The translations under genes were made by a program, and so were the position numbers. A stretch of 11,888 nucleotides of DNA. It comes from CAZUSO01 sp964622775. Its GTDB lineage: Bacteria > Bacteroidota > Bacteroidia > Chitinophagales > Chitinophagaceae. Where the stretch lies: assembly GCA_964622775.1 (NCBI GenBank), contig CAZUSO010000077.1:1-11888 (forward strand), read 5' to 3'. Under the pieces are notes generated by a model. That model was given only the letters and a program-made list of their open reading frames with translations. It made no database searches and was not told where the DNA came from. Each line of letters opens with the position of its first letter. Position 1 is the first letter of the stretch. Shown here one piece after another: positions 1 to 7,005 of the stretch.

Positions 1-1232
1 ACGCATATATTCGTTTTTTGATTGAAAACAAGAATGACAGAACAGGTATAGAGCAGTGGATGAGAGTTATTCATAACCTTGCGAATAATACAATTGTTGA
101 TGGTGCTGATGAAGTTTCGAGGGCAATAAAGTCAATTGAGAAGTTACTGCCCGCAAGCAATGATATTCTAAAACACCTTAGCAAAAATCCTCAAATAGAC
201 TTCTTTTCGAGCTGGCAGGTTTTGGAAGAAAAAATCAAGGCACACCTGATAACCAAAAGTGATAATTGGAAAGAGAAAATTGAAAATACAGAAAAACACG
301 ATTGTTTTGACGGACAGATTGGTTTTATGTTAGAATTTGCAGGAATACTTGATTATTACGAGAAAAACAATAACTGTAACTGGACGGAACAAGAGGACAA
401 AGATTATTTCAATTTCTTTAAAAACTATGCAGATAATGCGATAGTGGTTTTCAAATACAAATATGATTATTATCGTAAATATTCTTGGGAACGAGCAGTA
501 TTGACAAAAGGTGATTATTTAATAGAAGCTTCTTCGTGGCGAAAGAATTTGCTCACAACAGAAAAAAATACAAGAGATTTCAGTTGGAAAAGGCTTTTAA
601 GAATAACAGAGGAGCATAAACAAAAAAGACAATATGCCAAACAAGTGTTTGATGATGATTTATTTGATAAAGACAATTTACAAAAATCATTAGAGAAAAT
701 TTGTGAGCATAAAACAAATACCTGGCGAGATTATTTAATTTCTTGCCCTGAATTGATTCTGCATTGCGAACAAGGATTTATTCGTTTCGAAAATGAATAC
801 GATATTATTTTGCTTGGTCAATCCCAAATGAACCATTGGCATTCGGAAATGTACACGAGATTTTTATGGTATCAATTTTTTGAAAACAATCAAGACGCGT
901 ACAAACCATTTAAGCCTCATTATTATTGGTCAAAAAGTAGTGACGAAAAAGCATACATTGTTCTCAGTGATTTTTGCCACAATAGAATCCATTACGAAAT
1001 CAACATCTACTATTGCAATGATGATAAATTACCACATCCATACGAAATTGTATTTAGGAAATCAAAAGGCGAAAATACTCTTGACAAATACGGAGATGAC
1101 ATTAAAAACATCCTGACAAATTCAGGTTTTGAATGGCACGAAGACTATATTGGTTATTTTTTCATGAGCCAAGACAGCGATACTTTAATGAAAAAGTTGG
1201 AAAAACTGTGTGAAGAAATACAAAGCTTATAG
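1..1232 (+). CDS. DUF262-family (GmrSD-like) protein, C-terminal part only
   Basis: The frame is open to the left edge of the window (codons from base 3 read A-Y-I-R-F), so this is the 3' part of a larger gene and the TTG at 18 is not a convincing start. The visible ~409 residues are soluble, with no signal peptide or membrane segment, and rich in Trp, Tyr, Asn and Lys. The pattern IEQWMRVIHNLANNTI, then a long helix pair ending in QIGFMLEFAGI, resembles the region that follows the DUF262 (ParB/Srx-like) domain in Bacteroidota DUF262 proteins. I recognise this by pattern, without alignment. Family members include GmrSD-type modification-dependent endonucleases. The nucleotide-binding/nuclease DUF262 domain would lie upstream, outside the window, and I see no DUF1524-type HNH signature in the visible part. 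It is AT-richer than the genes after 4190. Stop is TAG at 1230-1232. Confidence 0.6.
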   Translation, partial: AYIRFLIENKNDRTGIEQWMRVIHNLANNTIVDGADEVSRAIKSIEKLLPASNDILKHLSKNPQIDFFSSWQVLEEKIKAHLITKSDNWKEKIENTEKHDCFDGQIGFMLEFAGILDYYEKNNNCNWTEQEDKDYFNFFKNYADNAIVVFKYKYDYYRKYSWERAVLTKGDYLIEASSWRKNLLTTEKNTRDFSWKRLLRITEEHKQKRQYAKQVFDDDLFDKDNLQKSLEKICEHKTNTWRDYLISCPELILHCEQGFIRFENEYDIILLGQSQMNHWHSEMYTRFLWYQFFENNQDAYKPFKPHYYWSKSSDEKAYIVLSDFCHNRIHYEINIYYCNDDKLPHPYEIVFRKSKGENTLDKYGDDIKNILTNSGFEWHEDYIGYFFMSQDSDTLMKKLEKLCEEIQSL

Positions 1233-1442
1233 CTAAATGATAATAGAATGATATTAATATTGGAAATATTAAAAGAGTGTTGCCACCAGAAGCATTTAAT
1301 GACGAAGGCTTAAAAAGAGTAGGAAGCAAAAGCATTCTTTAAATGAAATGGCTACAATTTAATCTGATAGTTGGGATTAACTTTAAAGTAATTTTCAAAG
1401 ATAAAATTATCTTCAGTTTGCCTGTTTTATAAGAAGCATATA

Positions 1443-1459
1443 ATACCCCCTTCGGGTAT
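1443..1459. promoter_or_regulatory. Distal HipB-type operator (box 1)
   Basis: Inverted repeat ATACCC-(5)-GGGTAT, centred at 1451. It has the same core arms as the two boxes downstream but a 5-base spacer instead of 4. It is the distal site of three and lies about 41 bp from box 2. Assignment as a HipB site is inferred from position and repetition. Confidence 0.6.
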
Positions 1460-1482
1460 AATTTCAATCAAAAAATCTATTT

Positions 1483-1500
1483 TATACCCTATAGGGTATA
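1483..1500. promoter_or_regulatory. Central HipB-type operator (box 2)
   Basis: Perfect 18-base palindrome TATACCCTATAGGGTATA, centred at 1491.5. It has the same overall length as the E. coli HipB operator (TATCC-N8-GGATA) and similar outer bases, which supports recognition by an Xre/HipB dimer. It lies in the -30 to -40 zone of the predicted hip promoter. Confidence 0.72.
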
Positions 1501-1517
1501 TTTACAAATAAAATCGT

Positions 1518-1525
1518 TACTTTTG
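1518..1525 (+). promoter_or_regulatory. Predicted -7 element of the hip operon promoter
   Basis: TACTTTTG matches the Bacteroidota -7 consensus TAnnTTTG exactly and ends 19 bases before the hipB ATG at 1545. No good -33 TTTG is visible upstream, where box 2 sits. Operator box 3 overlaps its last two bases, so bound HipB would block RNA polymerase. Confidence 0.6.
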
Positions 1526-1541
1526 TACCCTAAAGGGTATA
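1524..1541. promoter_or_regulatory. Proximal HipB-type operator (box 3)
   Basis: TGTACCCTAAAGGGTATA is an imperfect palindrome with perfect TACCCT/AGGGTA arms, centred at 1532.5 and about 41 bp from box 2. It overlaps the end of the -7 element and the expected transcription start, and it ends only three bases before the hipB ATG, so it also occupies the ribosome-binding region of the transcript. Confidence 0.7.
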
Positions 1542-1544
1542 AAA

Positions 1545-1751
1545 ATGAATCCTTCACTTTCAGATTTTATTAAAGAGAAAAGGAAACAGCTCAAATTGAC
1601 ACAGCCTGAACTGGCAGAGCGTGCAGGTGTCGGGCTTCGTTTTGTGCGTGAATTGGAGCAGGGGAAACAATCGGTTCGCCTGGATAAAGTAAATCAGGTA
1701 CTGGCTTTGTTTGGCAGTGAAATGGGCGTTATTAAAAAGGTTGAAGCATGA
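1545..1751 (+). CDS. hipB: HipB-like Xre-family antitoxin / repressor
   Basis: A 68-residue cytoplasmic DNA-binding protein that is almost entirely one helix-turn-helix domain (about residues 6-62). The segment LTQPELAERAGVGLRFVREL is a typical Xre helix-turn-helix, followed by the EQGKQSVRLDKVNQVLALFG pattern common in HipB-like partners of HipA kinases. Its expected role is to bind the three TACCC/GGGTA boxes upstream, repress the operon and help hold the kinase in an inactive complex. The ATG at 1545 lies just after the last operator. Its stop overlaps the next gene's ATG (ATGA at 1748-1751), so the two are translationally coupled. The family is clear from the sequence; autoregulation is inferred from the operator layout. 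Confidence 0.9.
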   Translation: MNPSLSDFIKEKRKQLKLTQPELAERAGVGLRFVRELEQGKQSVRLDKVNQVLALFGSEMGVIKKVEA

Positions 1752-2068
1752 GACAGGGACAAGTTTTTTATAAAAGCAGCTTAGCAGGAATTATTACGGA
1801 AACTGATGACGGATATACTTTTCAGTATGGGGAAGCCTATTTGAGTAATCCTGCTTCAAAGCCTGTAAGCCTTACATTGCCTTTGAAGCAACAACCGTAT
1901 GAAAGCAAAGTGTTGTTTCCCTTTTTTGACGGATTAATTCCCGAAGGCTGGCTATTGAATATTGCCATAAGTAATTGGAAGGTCAATCCAAGAGACCGTT
2001 TTGGTTTGTTGCTTGCTATGTGTAAAGACTGCGTTGGTTGCGTATCTGTTTTACCTAAAGAAGATTGA
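1748..2068 (+). CDS. hipS: HipS-like protein: free-standing HipA N-terminal domain
   Basis: A 106-residue protein corresponding to the N-terminal (Couple_hipA) subdomain of HipA, encoded here as its own gene. Visible family features are the strand-rich start, SLTLPL, the FFDGLIPEGW motif (residues 59-68) and the RFGLLLAMCKDCVGCVSVLP ending (84-103), which matches the GLLLA...D..GAVSV pattern of that domain. In E. coli HipBST the equivalent HipS is the antitoxin that inhibits HipT; the same role is inferred here. It starts with an ATG overlapping the hipB stop by four bases. Its TGA (2066-2068) is two bases before the best start of the kinase gene, so the split is a real gene boundary: the proteins are in different frames and each has full-length ends. 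A frameshifted hipA is the main alternative. Confidence 0.85.
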   Translation: MRQGQVFYKSSLAGIITETDDGYTFQYGEAYLSNPASKPVSLTLPLKQQPYESKVLFPFFDGLIPEGWLLNIAISNWKVNPRDRFGLLLAMCKDCVGCVSVLPKED

Positions 2069-2070
2069 AG

Positions 2071-3009
2071 ATGAACAAATGCTTGTATTGTTATCAACCC
2101 TTAGATAAATCTGAAAATGATTTTCATGCTTCCTGTGCTAAAAAAATATTTGGTACAGCTACACCGCCTGTTATTGATTTTGACTTAAAGCAGTTGGAAG
2201 AATTAGCTAAGCAGATAATCGTCAAAAGTGTTGCTGTAACTGGTGTGCAGCCTAAGCTGTCATTGGATTTAGAAAAGCATAAAAATGAATTGTCAAGGTT
2301 GACTATAGTAGGATTGCATGGTGATTATATTTTGAAGCCACCGTCTGTTGAATATACAGAGCTACCTGAAAATGAAGACCTGACCATGCACTTAGCAGCA
2401 TTGGTAAAGATTAAAACAGCTAAGCATTCATTAATTCGTTTGCATTCGGGTGAGCTGGCTTATTTGACCAAACGCTTTGACAGAAAGAACGGTAAAAAAA
2501 ACGCCGTTGAAGATTTCTGCCAGCTAAGTGAAAACCTGACGGAGCATAAGTACAGGGGCTCTGTTGAAATGATAGGAAGACTGACTTATCAACATACAAC
2601 CAACAAAGGTTTTGAAGCACAACGATTGTTTGAGATAGTCTTATTCAGCTACCTTACCGGCAATGCGGATATGCACCTGAAAAATTTCTCTTTAATAGAA
2701 AACACATTAGGGGAATATGAGTTTTCACCAGCCTATGATTTGTTAAGCACTGCTTTAGTAATACCTGATGATAAAGAGGAATCAGCACTAACAATTAATG
2801 GGAAAAAGAACCGATTGAAGCGCAGCGATTTTGATAGCTTAGCAGCATCACTAAAAATAAATGAGAAGTCGCTGCTATCTATTTATGAGCGATTTAATAA
2901 GGTATTATCTGAATGGATAGCTTTTATCCGGCAAAGCTTCTTATCCAGAACAATGCAGAAAAGCTATGTTGAGCTGCTCAATGCTAAGCACAAAAAGTTG
3001 TTCTCGTAA
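2071..3009 (+). CDS. hipT: HipT-like serine/threonine kinase toxin
   Basis: A 312-residue HipA-fold kinase lacking the HipA N-terminal domain. The ATG at 2071 is preferred over the in-frame TTG at 2065 because AAAGAAG (2057-2063) lies at good spacing before it. From the N-terminus: a zinc-ribbon-like C4-x2-C7...H19-x3-C23; a Gly-rich loop VAVTGVQPK (54-62); the ATP-site lysine in YILKP (K89); an LPENE motif (98-102); KRFDR (134-138); the catalytic GNADMHLKN (197-205, D200); and the metal-binding AYD (D223). All kinase residues are present, so it should be active. E. coli HipT phosphorylates TrpS and HipA phosphorylates GltX; the target here cannot be read from sequence. The two autophosphorylated serines of E. 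coli HipT (S-I-S-G) correspond to A55 and T57 here. It converges on the Fic gene with 16 bases between stops. Confidence 0.87.
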   Translation: MNKCLYCYQPLDKSENDFHASCAKKIFGTATPPVIDFDLKQLEELAKQIIVKSVAVTGVQPKLSLDLEKHKNELSRLTIVGLHGDYILKPPSVEYTELPENEDLTMHLAALVKIKTAKHSLIRLHSGELAYLTKRFDRKNGKKNAVEDFCQLSENLTEHKYRGSVEMIGRLTYQHTTNKGFEAQRLFEIVLFSYLTGNADMHLKNFSLIENTLGEYEFSPAYDLLSTALVIPDDKEESALTINGKKNRLKRSDFDSLAASLKINEKSLLSIYERFNKVLSEWIAFIRQSFLSRTMQKSYVELLNAKHKKLFS

Positions 3010-3025
3010 ATACGTTGCCCTGCAT

Positions 3026-3982
3026 TTAAACATATTGGTACGCCGTCATTCTCTGTGCTCCTGACTTTCTTAAAATTTGCTGTTCAACAGCCCATTTCAA
3101 ATCCCTGCTTGCAGTGGGTGCAGAAATGTTTTTAAAGCTCTGTAAATAATCCTTTCGGCTAAATTTATTCTGACCGATTTTTTCTTTAAACAGGGCTATT
3201 CGGTCTTCTGTACGAAGTGTTTTATTTTGAGATTGTAAAAGCTCTTCCAAAGCGTCCAGAATGATTCCAAGCATAAACGCTATGAACGGAGTTGAGCTGC
3301 CTTTTTTATCGGATTCTGAAAGCGTATGATAATACTGTTCCTGCTGCTGCTTTATCAAATGTTCCATCGGTAAAAATTCAAACAACGGATATTGCTGCAT
3401 TAAAATTAACGTCTGCCACAGCCTGCCCATTCTGCCATTGCCATCCATAAAAGGATGTATAAATTCAAACTCATAATGGAATACGCAGCTTTTTATGAGC
3501 AGCAAATCTTTATCCTTTTTTAGGTAATCAAAAAGGTCTTTCATCAAACCCCTGACCATAGTACCATTAGGCGCTATGTGCTTTACGTTGGAGCCTTTTA
3601 CAATGCCTACGTTTTTAGTCCTTAGTTTTCCTGCATTATCAATTAATCCGTTCATCAGAACGCTATGTGCTTTTTCCAAATCCTTTAACTGATAAGGATT
3701 GAACTGATGCAACTGGTCATATACCTTAATCGCATTCTGCACTTCAAGAATATCTTTTTTAGGAGCTACTACTCTTTTGTTTTCTAACAAAGCTGTGATT
3801 TGTTCTTCGGTGAGTGTATTACCCTCAATTTCTAAGGACGATTGAATTGTCTTAATGCGATTCCTTTTTCTTAATTCTGTCGGGAGCTTGTATAAATGAG
3901 TAGCATTAATTGCCCCTATATTTTCTGAAATAGAGGCAATCAGGTTTAATATAGTATCTGTAATAGAGTAAGGCGGCTTCAT
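3026..3982 (-). CDS. Fic-family protein (predicted AMP-transferase) with winged-helix C-terminus
   Basis: A cytoplasmic protein of 318 residues. The core motif HPFMDGNGRMGR (residues 176-187) matches the Fic signature HPFx(D/E)GNGRxxR, with catalytic H176 and phosphate-binding residues intact. An N-terminal inhibitory helix SLEIEG (49-54) fits [ST]xxxE[GN], so this is a class II Fic protein, self-inhibited by E53 until relieved. Family members usually transfer AMP from ATP to hydroxyl side chains of target proteins. Residues about 255-318 (KFSRKDYLQSF...SAPTASRDLKWAV) look like a winged helix, as in Fic proteins that may bind DNA or regulate themselves. A TTG at 4012 would extend the frame, but it lies inside the predicted -7 element TACTTTTG, so the ATG at 3982 is chosen. 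It ends 16 bases from the hipT stop. The target is unknown. Confidence 0.88.
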   Translation of the reverse strand: MKPPYSITDTILNLIASISENIGAINATHLYKLPTELRKRNRIKTIQSSLEIEGNTLTEEQITALLENKRVVAPKKDILEVQNAIKVYDQLHQFNPYQLKDLEKAHSVLMNGLIDNAGKLRTKNVGIVKGSNVKHIAPNGTMVRGLMKDLFDYLKKDKDLLLIKSCVFHYEFEFIHPFMDGNGRMGRLWQTLILMQQYPLFEFLPMEHLIKQQQEQYYHTLSESDKKGSSTPFIAFMLGIILDALEELLQSQNKTLRTEDRIALFKEKIGQNKFSRKDYLQSFKNISAPTASRDLKWAVEQQILRKSGAQRMTAYQYV

Positions 3983-4009
3983 TATATTGATAGCATCATT
4001 TGATATTAT

Positions 4010-4017
4010 CAAAAGTA
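4010..4017 (-). promoter_or_regulatory. Predicted -7 element of the Fic gene
   Basis: Read on the minus strand this is TACTTTTG, an exact TAnnTTTG match and the same octamer as at the hip promoter. It places the transcript start downstream of the TTG at 4012 and about 20 bases before the ATG at 3982. No clear -33 TTTG is visible. Confidence 0.5.
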
Positions 4018-4106
4018 GTGCTTAAATTTTGATTGAGCTATAATATGATATTCCGAAAGCTGCCTTTTCCTGCCTTCTTCTGGTTATGATTTCGCACATT
4101 TTGTCC

Positions 4107-4168
4107 TATATTTGTCTCTCGTTGCTATGAAAGCATTGAAAACACGGATAAGGTTACTTTCCGTATAA
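4107..4168 (+). other. Orphan promoter-plus-start: possible truncated gene 5' end
   Basis: On the plus strand TATATTTG (4107-4114, exact TAnnTTTG) is followed 12 bases later by an ATG (4127). That ATG opens only 13 codons, MKALKTRIRLLSV, before a TAA at 4166-4168. A basic start running into hydrophobic residues is what the beginning of a signal peptide looks like. The stretch sits at the change from AT-rich accessory DNA to the GC-richer core genes, in the gap between batE and the Fic gene. It may be a leftover gene start cut off by rearrangement, or a coincidence. Confidence 0.25.
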
Positions 4169-4190
4169 TTTATCCTCCATCACTCCTTCC

Positions 4191-4967
4191 TCAAATGTCC
4201 TCCAGAACGCTGGCATCCATCCAGCCGCTGCGCCCGTTGCTGAGCGAAACCTTTACGAATCCGGGTTGTTTGGTGGATATGGAAACGGTAGAGCCGGCGG
4301 GAACTGTTCCTAATACCTTTGCCGCCGTCTTAGGCGCTTCCAGCAGCATGGCATGATCCTGTATGACCACACTTTTATCATAACGGATAAGTTGCTGATA
4401 ACTATAGAAAGCGCATCCCGTAGTCAGGATAAAACAGGTAATGGCTGTGGAAAGGTAACGCCCGGAATACTTCAGACGACCGGTTTTGCCAAGATACAGC
4501 GCCAGAATGCTTAGTGCAAAAAATACTAATGCCAGCCCTGCCCAGGTGTTGGTCGTTCCGGCTGCAGTCATATTGTTCCACCACTGTATGAAAAACAAAG
4601 GAGCAGTATTAGTAGTAATGCCACTGATACGGCTTTGAGCCAAAATCAGGTTTTGCCTTGCAGCGGTATGATCCGGTTGAGCCCGTAATACCTTTTGATA
4701 ATATAATACAGCATGGGGAATATCATTCAGCCGGTATGCCGTATTGCCTAAATTGTACCAGACATTCACATTGCCCGGATCCTGCTCCAGCAATTGGAGG
4801 TAAAGACTGCGCGCACTGTCATATTGCCGGCCGGCATACAATTTATTCGCAGATTCCCATAGCGATCCGGTAGCGCTTTGCTGACTGTAGGAAGAATGCG
4901 GATTGCAGAACAGGAGGAAAAAAAGCATCGGAGCCCAATGCCTGTATTTATGAAATAAATCGGTCAT
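4191..4967 (-). CDS. batE: BatE-like TPR and SH3-domain membrane protein
   Basis: A 258-residue protein of the Bacteroidota Bat (aerotolerance) group. It has an N-terminal hydrophobic signal/anchor (about 11-29), two tetratricopeptide repeats (about 34-101, with WYNLGNTAYRLNDIPHAVLYY typical of TPR helices), two membrane segments (about 142-160 and 171-188), and a C-terminal bacterial SH3-like domain (about 197-257, ending GRSGWMDASVLEDI). The TPRs are expected on the outer face of the inner membrane, probably binding partner proteins. Its ATG overlaps the batD stop (ATGA, 4964-4967), so it is translated with batD. Bat proteins were first linked to oxygen tolerance in Bacteroides, but their biochemical role is not established. 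It is the last gene of this transcript. Confidence 0.85.
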   Translation of the reverse strand: MTDLFHKYRHWAPMLFFLLFCNPHSSYSQQSATGSLWESANKLYAGRQYDSARSLYLQLLEQDPGNVNVWYNLGNTAYRLNDIPHAVLYYQKVLRAQPDHTAARQNLILAQSRISGITTNTAPLFFIQWWNNMTAAGTTNTWAGLALVFFALSILALYLGKTGRLKYSGRYLSTAITCFILTTGCAFYSYQQLIRYDKSVVIQDHAMLLEAPKTAAKVLGTVPAGSTVSISTKQPGFVKVSLSNGRSGWMDASVLEDI

Positions 4968-6862
4968 CTTGTCTTTAAAATTGATTCAAAATCACCAATC
5001 AGGCCATTGGCAGACTGAAGGATATCCACCCGCTGTTCCTGTCCGCCTTCCAGGCTGTAAAGTGCCAGCTCACATTCCGAGATGAGTTGCCGGGCATGTC
5101 CGATAAGCGCCTCAGGTGCATTTTTAGCCTGCAACTGACTGGTAATATTTTCTTTGGATAATTCGGCAATCGGGATAGATAGCTTATCGCTTAAGTAAAG
5201 CCATACCGCTTTTGAAATCTCTTCATAAAAACCCTTATGCTCATCCGGAAGCAGCTTCCGGGCAGTGGATAAGCGTTTCCAGGCCACCTTATTGGCTTTT
5301 TGAATTTTATAAAATGCCGCATTTTCCAGTAAATCATTTTGGCGGCGGCGATAGGCCAGCAAGCCAATGAAAGCCAGAGTCGGCAATCCATACAGCGACC
5401 AGTACCAGGCCCTGGTTATTACCGGTGTGTTCGTCTGATTATGCTGATAAGAACCGGTAATGATATCCCGGATGTCTCCCGGTGCATTGTTTTTATGGGC
5501 CATATCTTTGTGATAATTCCTGCCTTCTTTGACGTCAATGGTAAAAGACCCGGTGCTCAATATTTTATACTGGCTGGCTCCCGCATCGAAATAAGCAAAT
5601 GAAACGGAAGGTATCGTGTAGGATCCGGGATATTGCGGATTGAAATTATAATGAAAAATCTTTTTTCCGCGTAGGACGGGATTGCGGCTGGTAATAGTAT
5701 CCGTAATCTGAGGATCATATACGCCCAGCCCGGCAGGGAAATCAATATTCGGCTGGTCAATCAATTTAATATTTCCGCTACCGGAAACCGTAAAGGTGAA
5801 AACGCCCGCATCATCTGTAGTAAGCTCGTTTTTATCTAACTGAGCATTTATCATAAAGTGACCCACTGCTCCGGTAAAGGATTCCGGGCTGTTACCGGGT
5901 AGCGGCTTAACATGAATGGTAACCGGCTTACTGGCGATATCAATTTTACCATAATAAGGCAGCATACAGGTTGCAGTTGCCGGATCCAGCTCCAGGCTGC
6001 CGGTTTGTTGAGGAAATACGGCTGTTTTCTTAATCAGCAGGGTTTGGTATGGTACGCCGTTAATATGCTCAATCCTGGCCTGTGGGTTTTTGGGGATGTC
6101 AAAATCTTCCGACCAGAATCCGTTAAGCGAAGGCAATTTGGTGATATACCCGGATTCTATCTCTAAGCGGGAACATACCTTATAAGTTACGTTCACCTGT
6201 TGACCTAAGTAAGGATTCGTATTGTCTGCCGTAACGATGATAAACAGGTTTTGGGCAATGTCATCACGGGTGAGTGGCGGATTGACGGCCATTCCGCTAC
6301 CGTATTGCCGTTGATATTGCTGAATTATCGCCTGCTGGCGCCTTTGCATTTCTTCAATAAGCTTTTGCTGATCCTGCATCATCTGCTGCATCATCTGATC
6401 CATCTGTGCAAAAGGATCATCGGCATTATTATCACCAAAATCATCATCAGCACGCTGCCTGCTTTGCGGAGCATTTTGCCGGGCTAAAGAGCCTTCAACC
6501 ACTTCTATCCGCAGGGGATTGCTGTCGTACGTTTTTCCGTTTATCGTGGCTCTTGCCCCCGGAATGGAGATCAGGCCTTTTTTTACGGGCTGCAGCACAT
6601 AAGATACGCTCATGGAAGAACGGCCGTTGATATTGCGGAACGACTGAATAGGACCGCCTAATACCCGGAACCCGGCAAAAGACGGGCGCTCGAAATTATC
6701 TACTCCCGAAACATTTTTAATAGAATAATTGACCTGCAGCCGGTCTTGTACTCCTACTTTCGAACTGCTGGCATTTGCAGAAAAGATAACTTCCTGTGCA
6801 AACGCAGTCTGGAAAAACGTACACAACAGAAACAACGCTGCAATTCCTTTTCGTAACATCAT
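4964..6862 (-). CDS. batD: BatD family protein
   Basis: A 632-residue envelope protein. Residues 1-22 form a signal peptide ending FQTAFA before QEVIFSANAS, the usual start of mature BatD. Repeated beta-sandwich-like segments follow, with the family pattern LQVNYSIKNV...FERPSFAGFRVLGGP (about 43-71) and YVLQPVKKG (88-96). An acidic stretch and a Gln/Met-rich, probably coiled or disordered insert occupies about 139-187. A membrane helix lies at about 486-504, followed by a basic stop-transfer (YRRRQ) and a cytoplasmic helical tail to 632. The length is normal for BatD. Two adjacent ATGs (6862, 6859) are possible starts. A predicted -7 element lies just upstream, so the transcript begins with batD; batA and batB are not adjacent and must be elsewhere if present. 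Confidence 0.88.
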   Translation of the reverse strand: MMLRKGIAALFLLCTFFQTAFAQEVIFSANASSSKVGVQDRLQVNYSIKNVSGVDNFERPSFAGFRVLGGPIQSFRNINGRSSMSVSYVLQPVKKGLISIPGARATINGKTYDSNPLRIEVVEGSLARQNAPQSRQRADDDFGDNNADDPFAQMDQMMQQMMQDQQKLIEEMQRRQQAIIQQYQRQYGSGMAVNPPLTRDDIAQNLFIIVTADNTNPYLGQQVNVTYKVCSRLEIESGYITKLPSLNGFWSEDFDIPKNPQARIEHINGVPYQTLLIKKTAVFPQQTGSLELDPATATCMLPYYGKIDIASKPVTIHVKPLPGNSPESFTGAVGHFMINAQLDKNELTTDDAGVFTFTVSGSGNIKLIDQPNIDFPAGLGVYDPQITDTITSRNPVLRGKKIFHYNFNPQYPGSYTIPSVSFAYFDAGASQYKILSTGSFTIDVKEGRNYHKDMAHKNNAPGDIRDIITGSYQHNQTNTPVITRAWYWSLYGLPTLAFIGLLAYRRRQNDLLENAAFYKIQKANKVAWKRLSTARKLLPDEHKGFYEEISKAVWLYLSDKLSIPIAELSKENITSQLQAKNAPEALIGHARQLISECELALYSLEGGQEQRVDILQSANGLIGDFESILKTR

Positions 6863-6891
6863 TCAGATAAACTTAATCTTTTCACTAACGA

Positions 6892-6899
6892 CAAATGTA
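6892..6899 (-). promoter_or_regulatory. Predicted -7 element of batD-batE
   Basis: TACATTTG on the minus strand, an exact TAnnTTTG match, ending 29 bases before the batD ATG. The identical octamer is used on the opposite strand for the merR-like gene (7006-7013). No convincing -33 motif is seen. A short palindrome AACGCGTT (6928-6935) lies between the two promoters. Confidence 0.5.
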
Positions 6900-7005
6900 T
6901 CGAATGCCATATCCTGTCTCCGTTAAAAACGCGTTAATTGAAATTTGATAAACACGACCTGTTACAGGTTTCCGGCAGAGGATGGAGTAATTCCATGCAA
7001 TACTT

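Larger units (their letters stand above)
1233..1544. other. AT-rich intergenic region with short coding-like remnants
   Basis: This 312-base gap separates the DUF262-family gene from hipB. Its right third holds the hip operators and promoter listed separately. In the left part, bases 1247-1342 form an open stretch of 31 codons after a TAG. Its composition looks protein-like (it includes KRVLPPEAFNDEGLKRVGSK), but it has no ATG. In the same frame an ATG at 1343 begins a 29-codon hydrophobic ORF ending at 1432. Neither has a visible promoter or a family I recognise. They may be the decayed tail of a gene or chance ORFs. I see no terminator hairpin after the DUF262-family gene. Confidence 0.35.

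Noticed and set aside
1443..1541. Three similar palindromes considered as a CRISPR or phage-type repeat array
   Set aside because: The units are short, divergent in their centres, AT-rich between, and positioned exactly at a promoter; they fit repressor operators.
1748..3009. Reading hipS and hipT as one frameshifted hipA
   Set aside because: Each part has its own start, a ribosome site precedes the second, and the kinase begins with an additional Cys-rich segment not found at an internal HipA junction.
3983..4012. Extension of the Fic protein to a TTG at 4012
   Set aside because: The TTG lies within the predicted -7 element TACTTTTG, so it would not be in the transcript; the ATG at 3982 also gives a normal family start.
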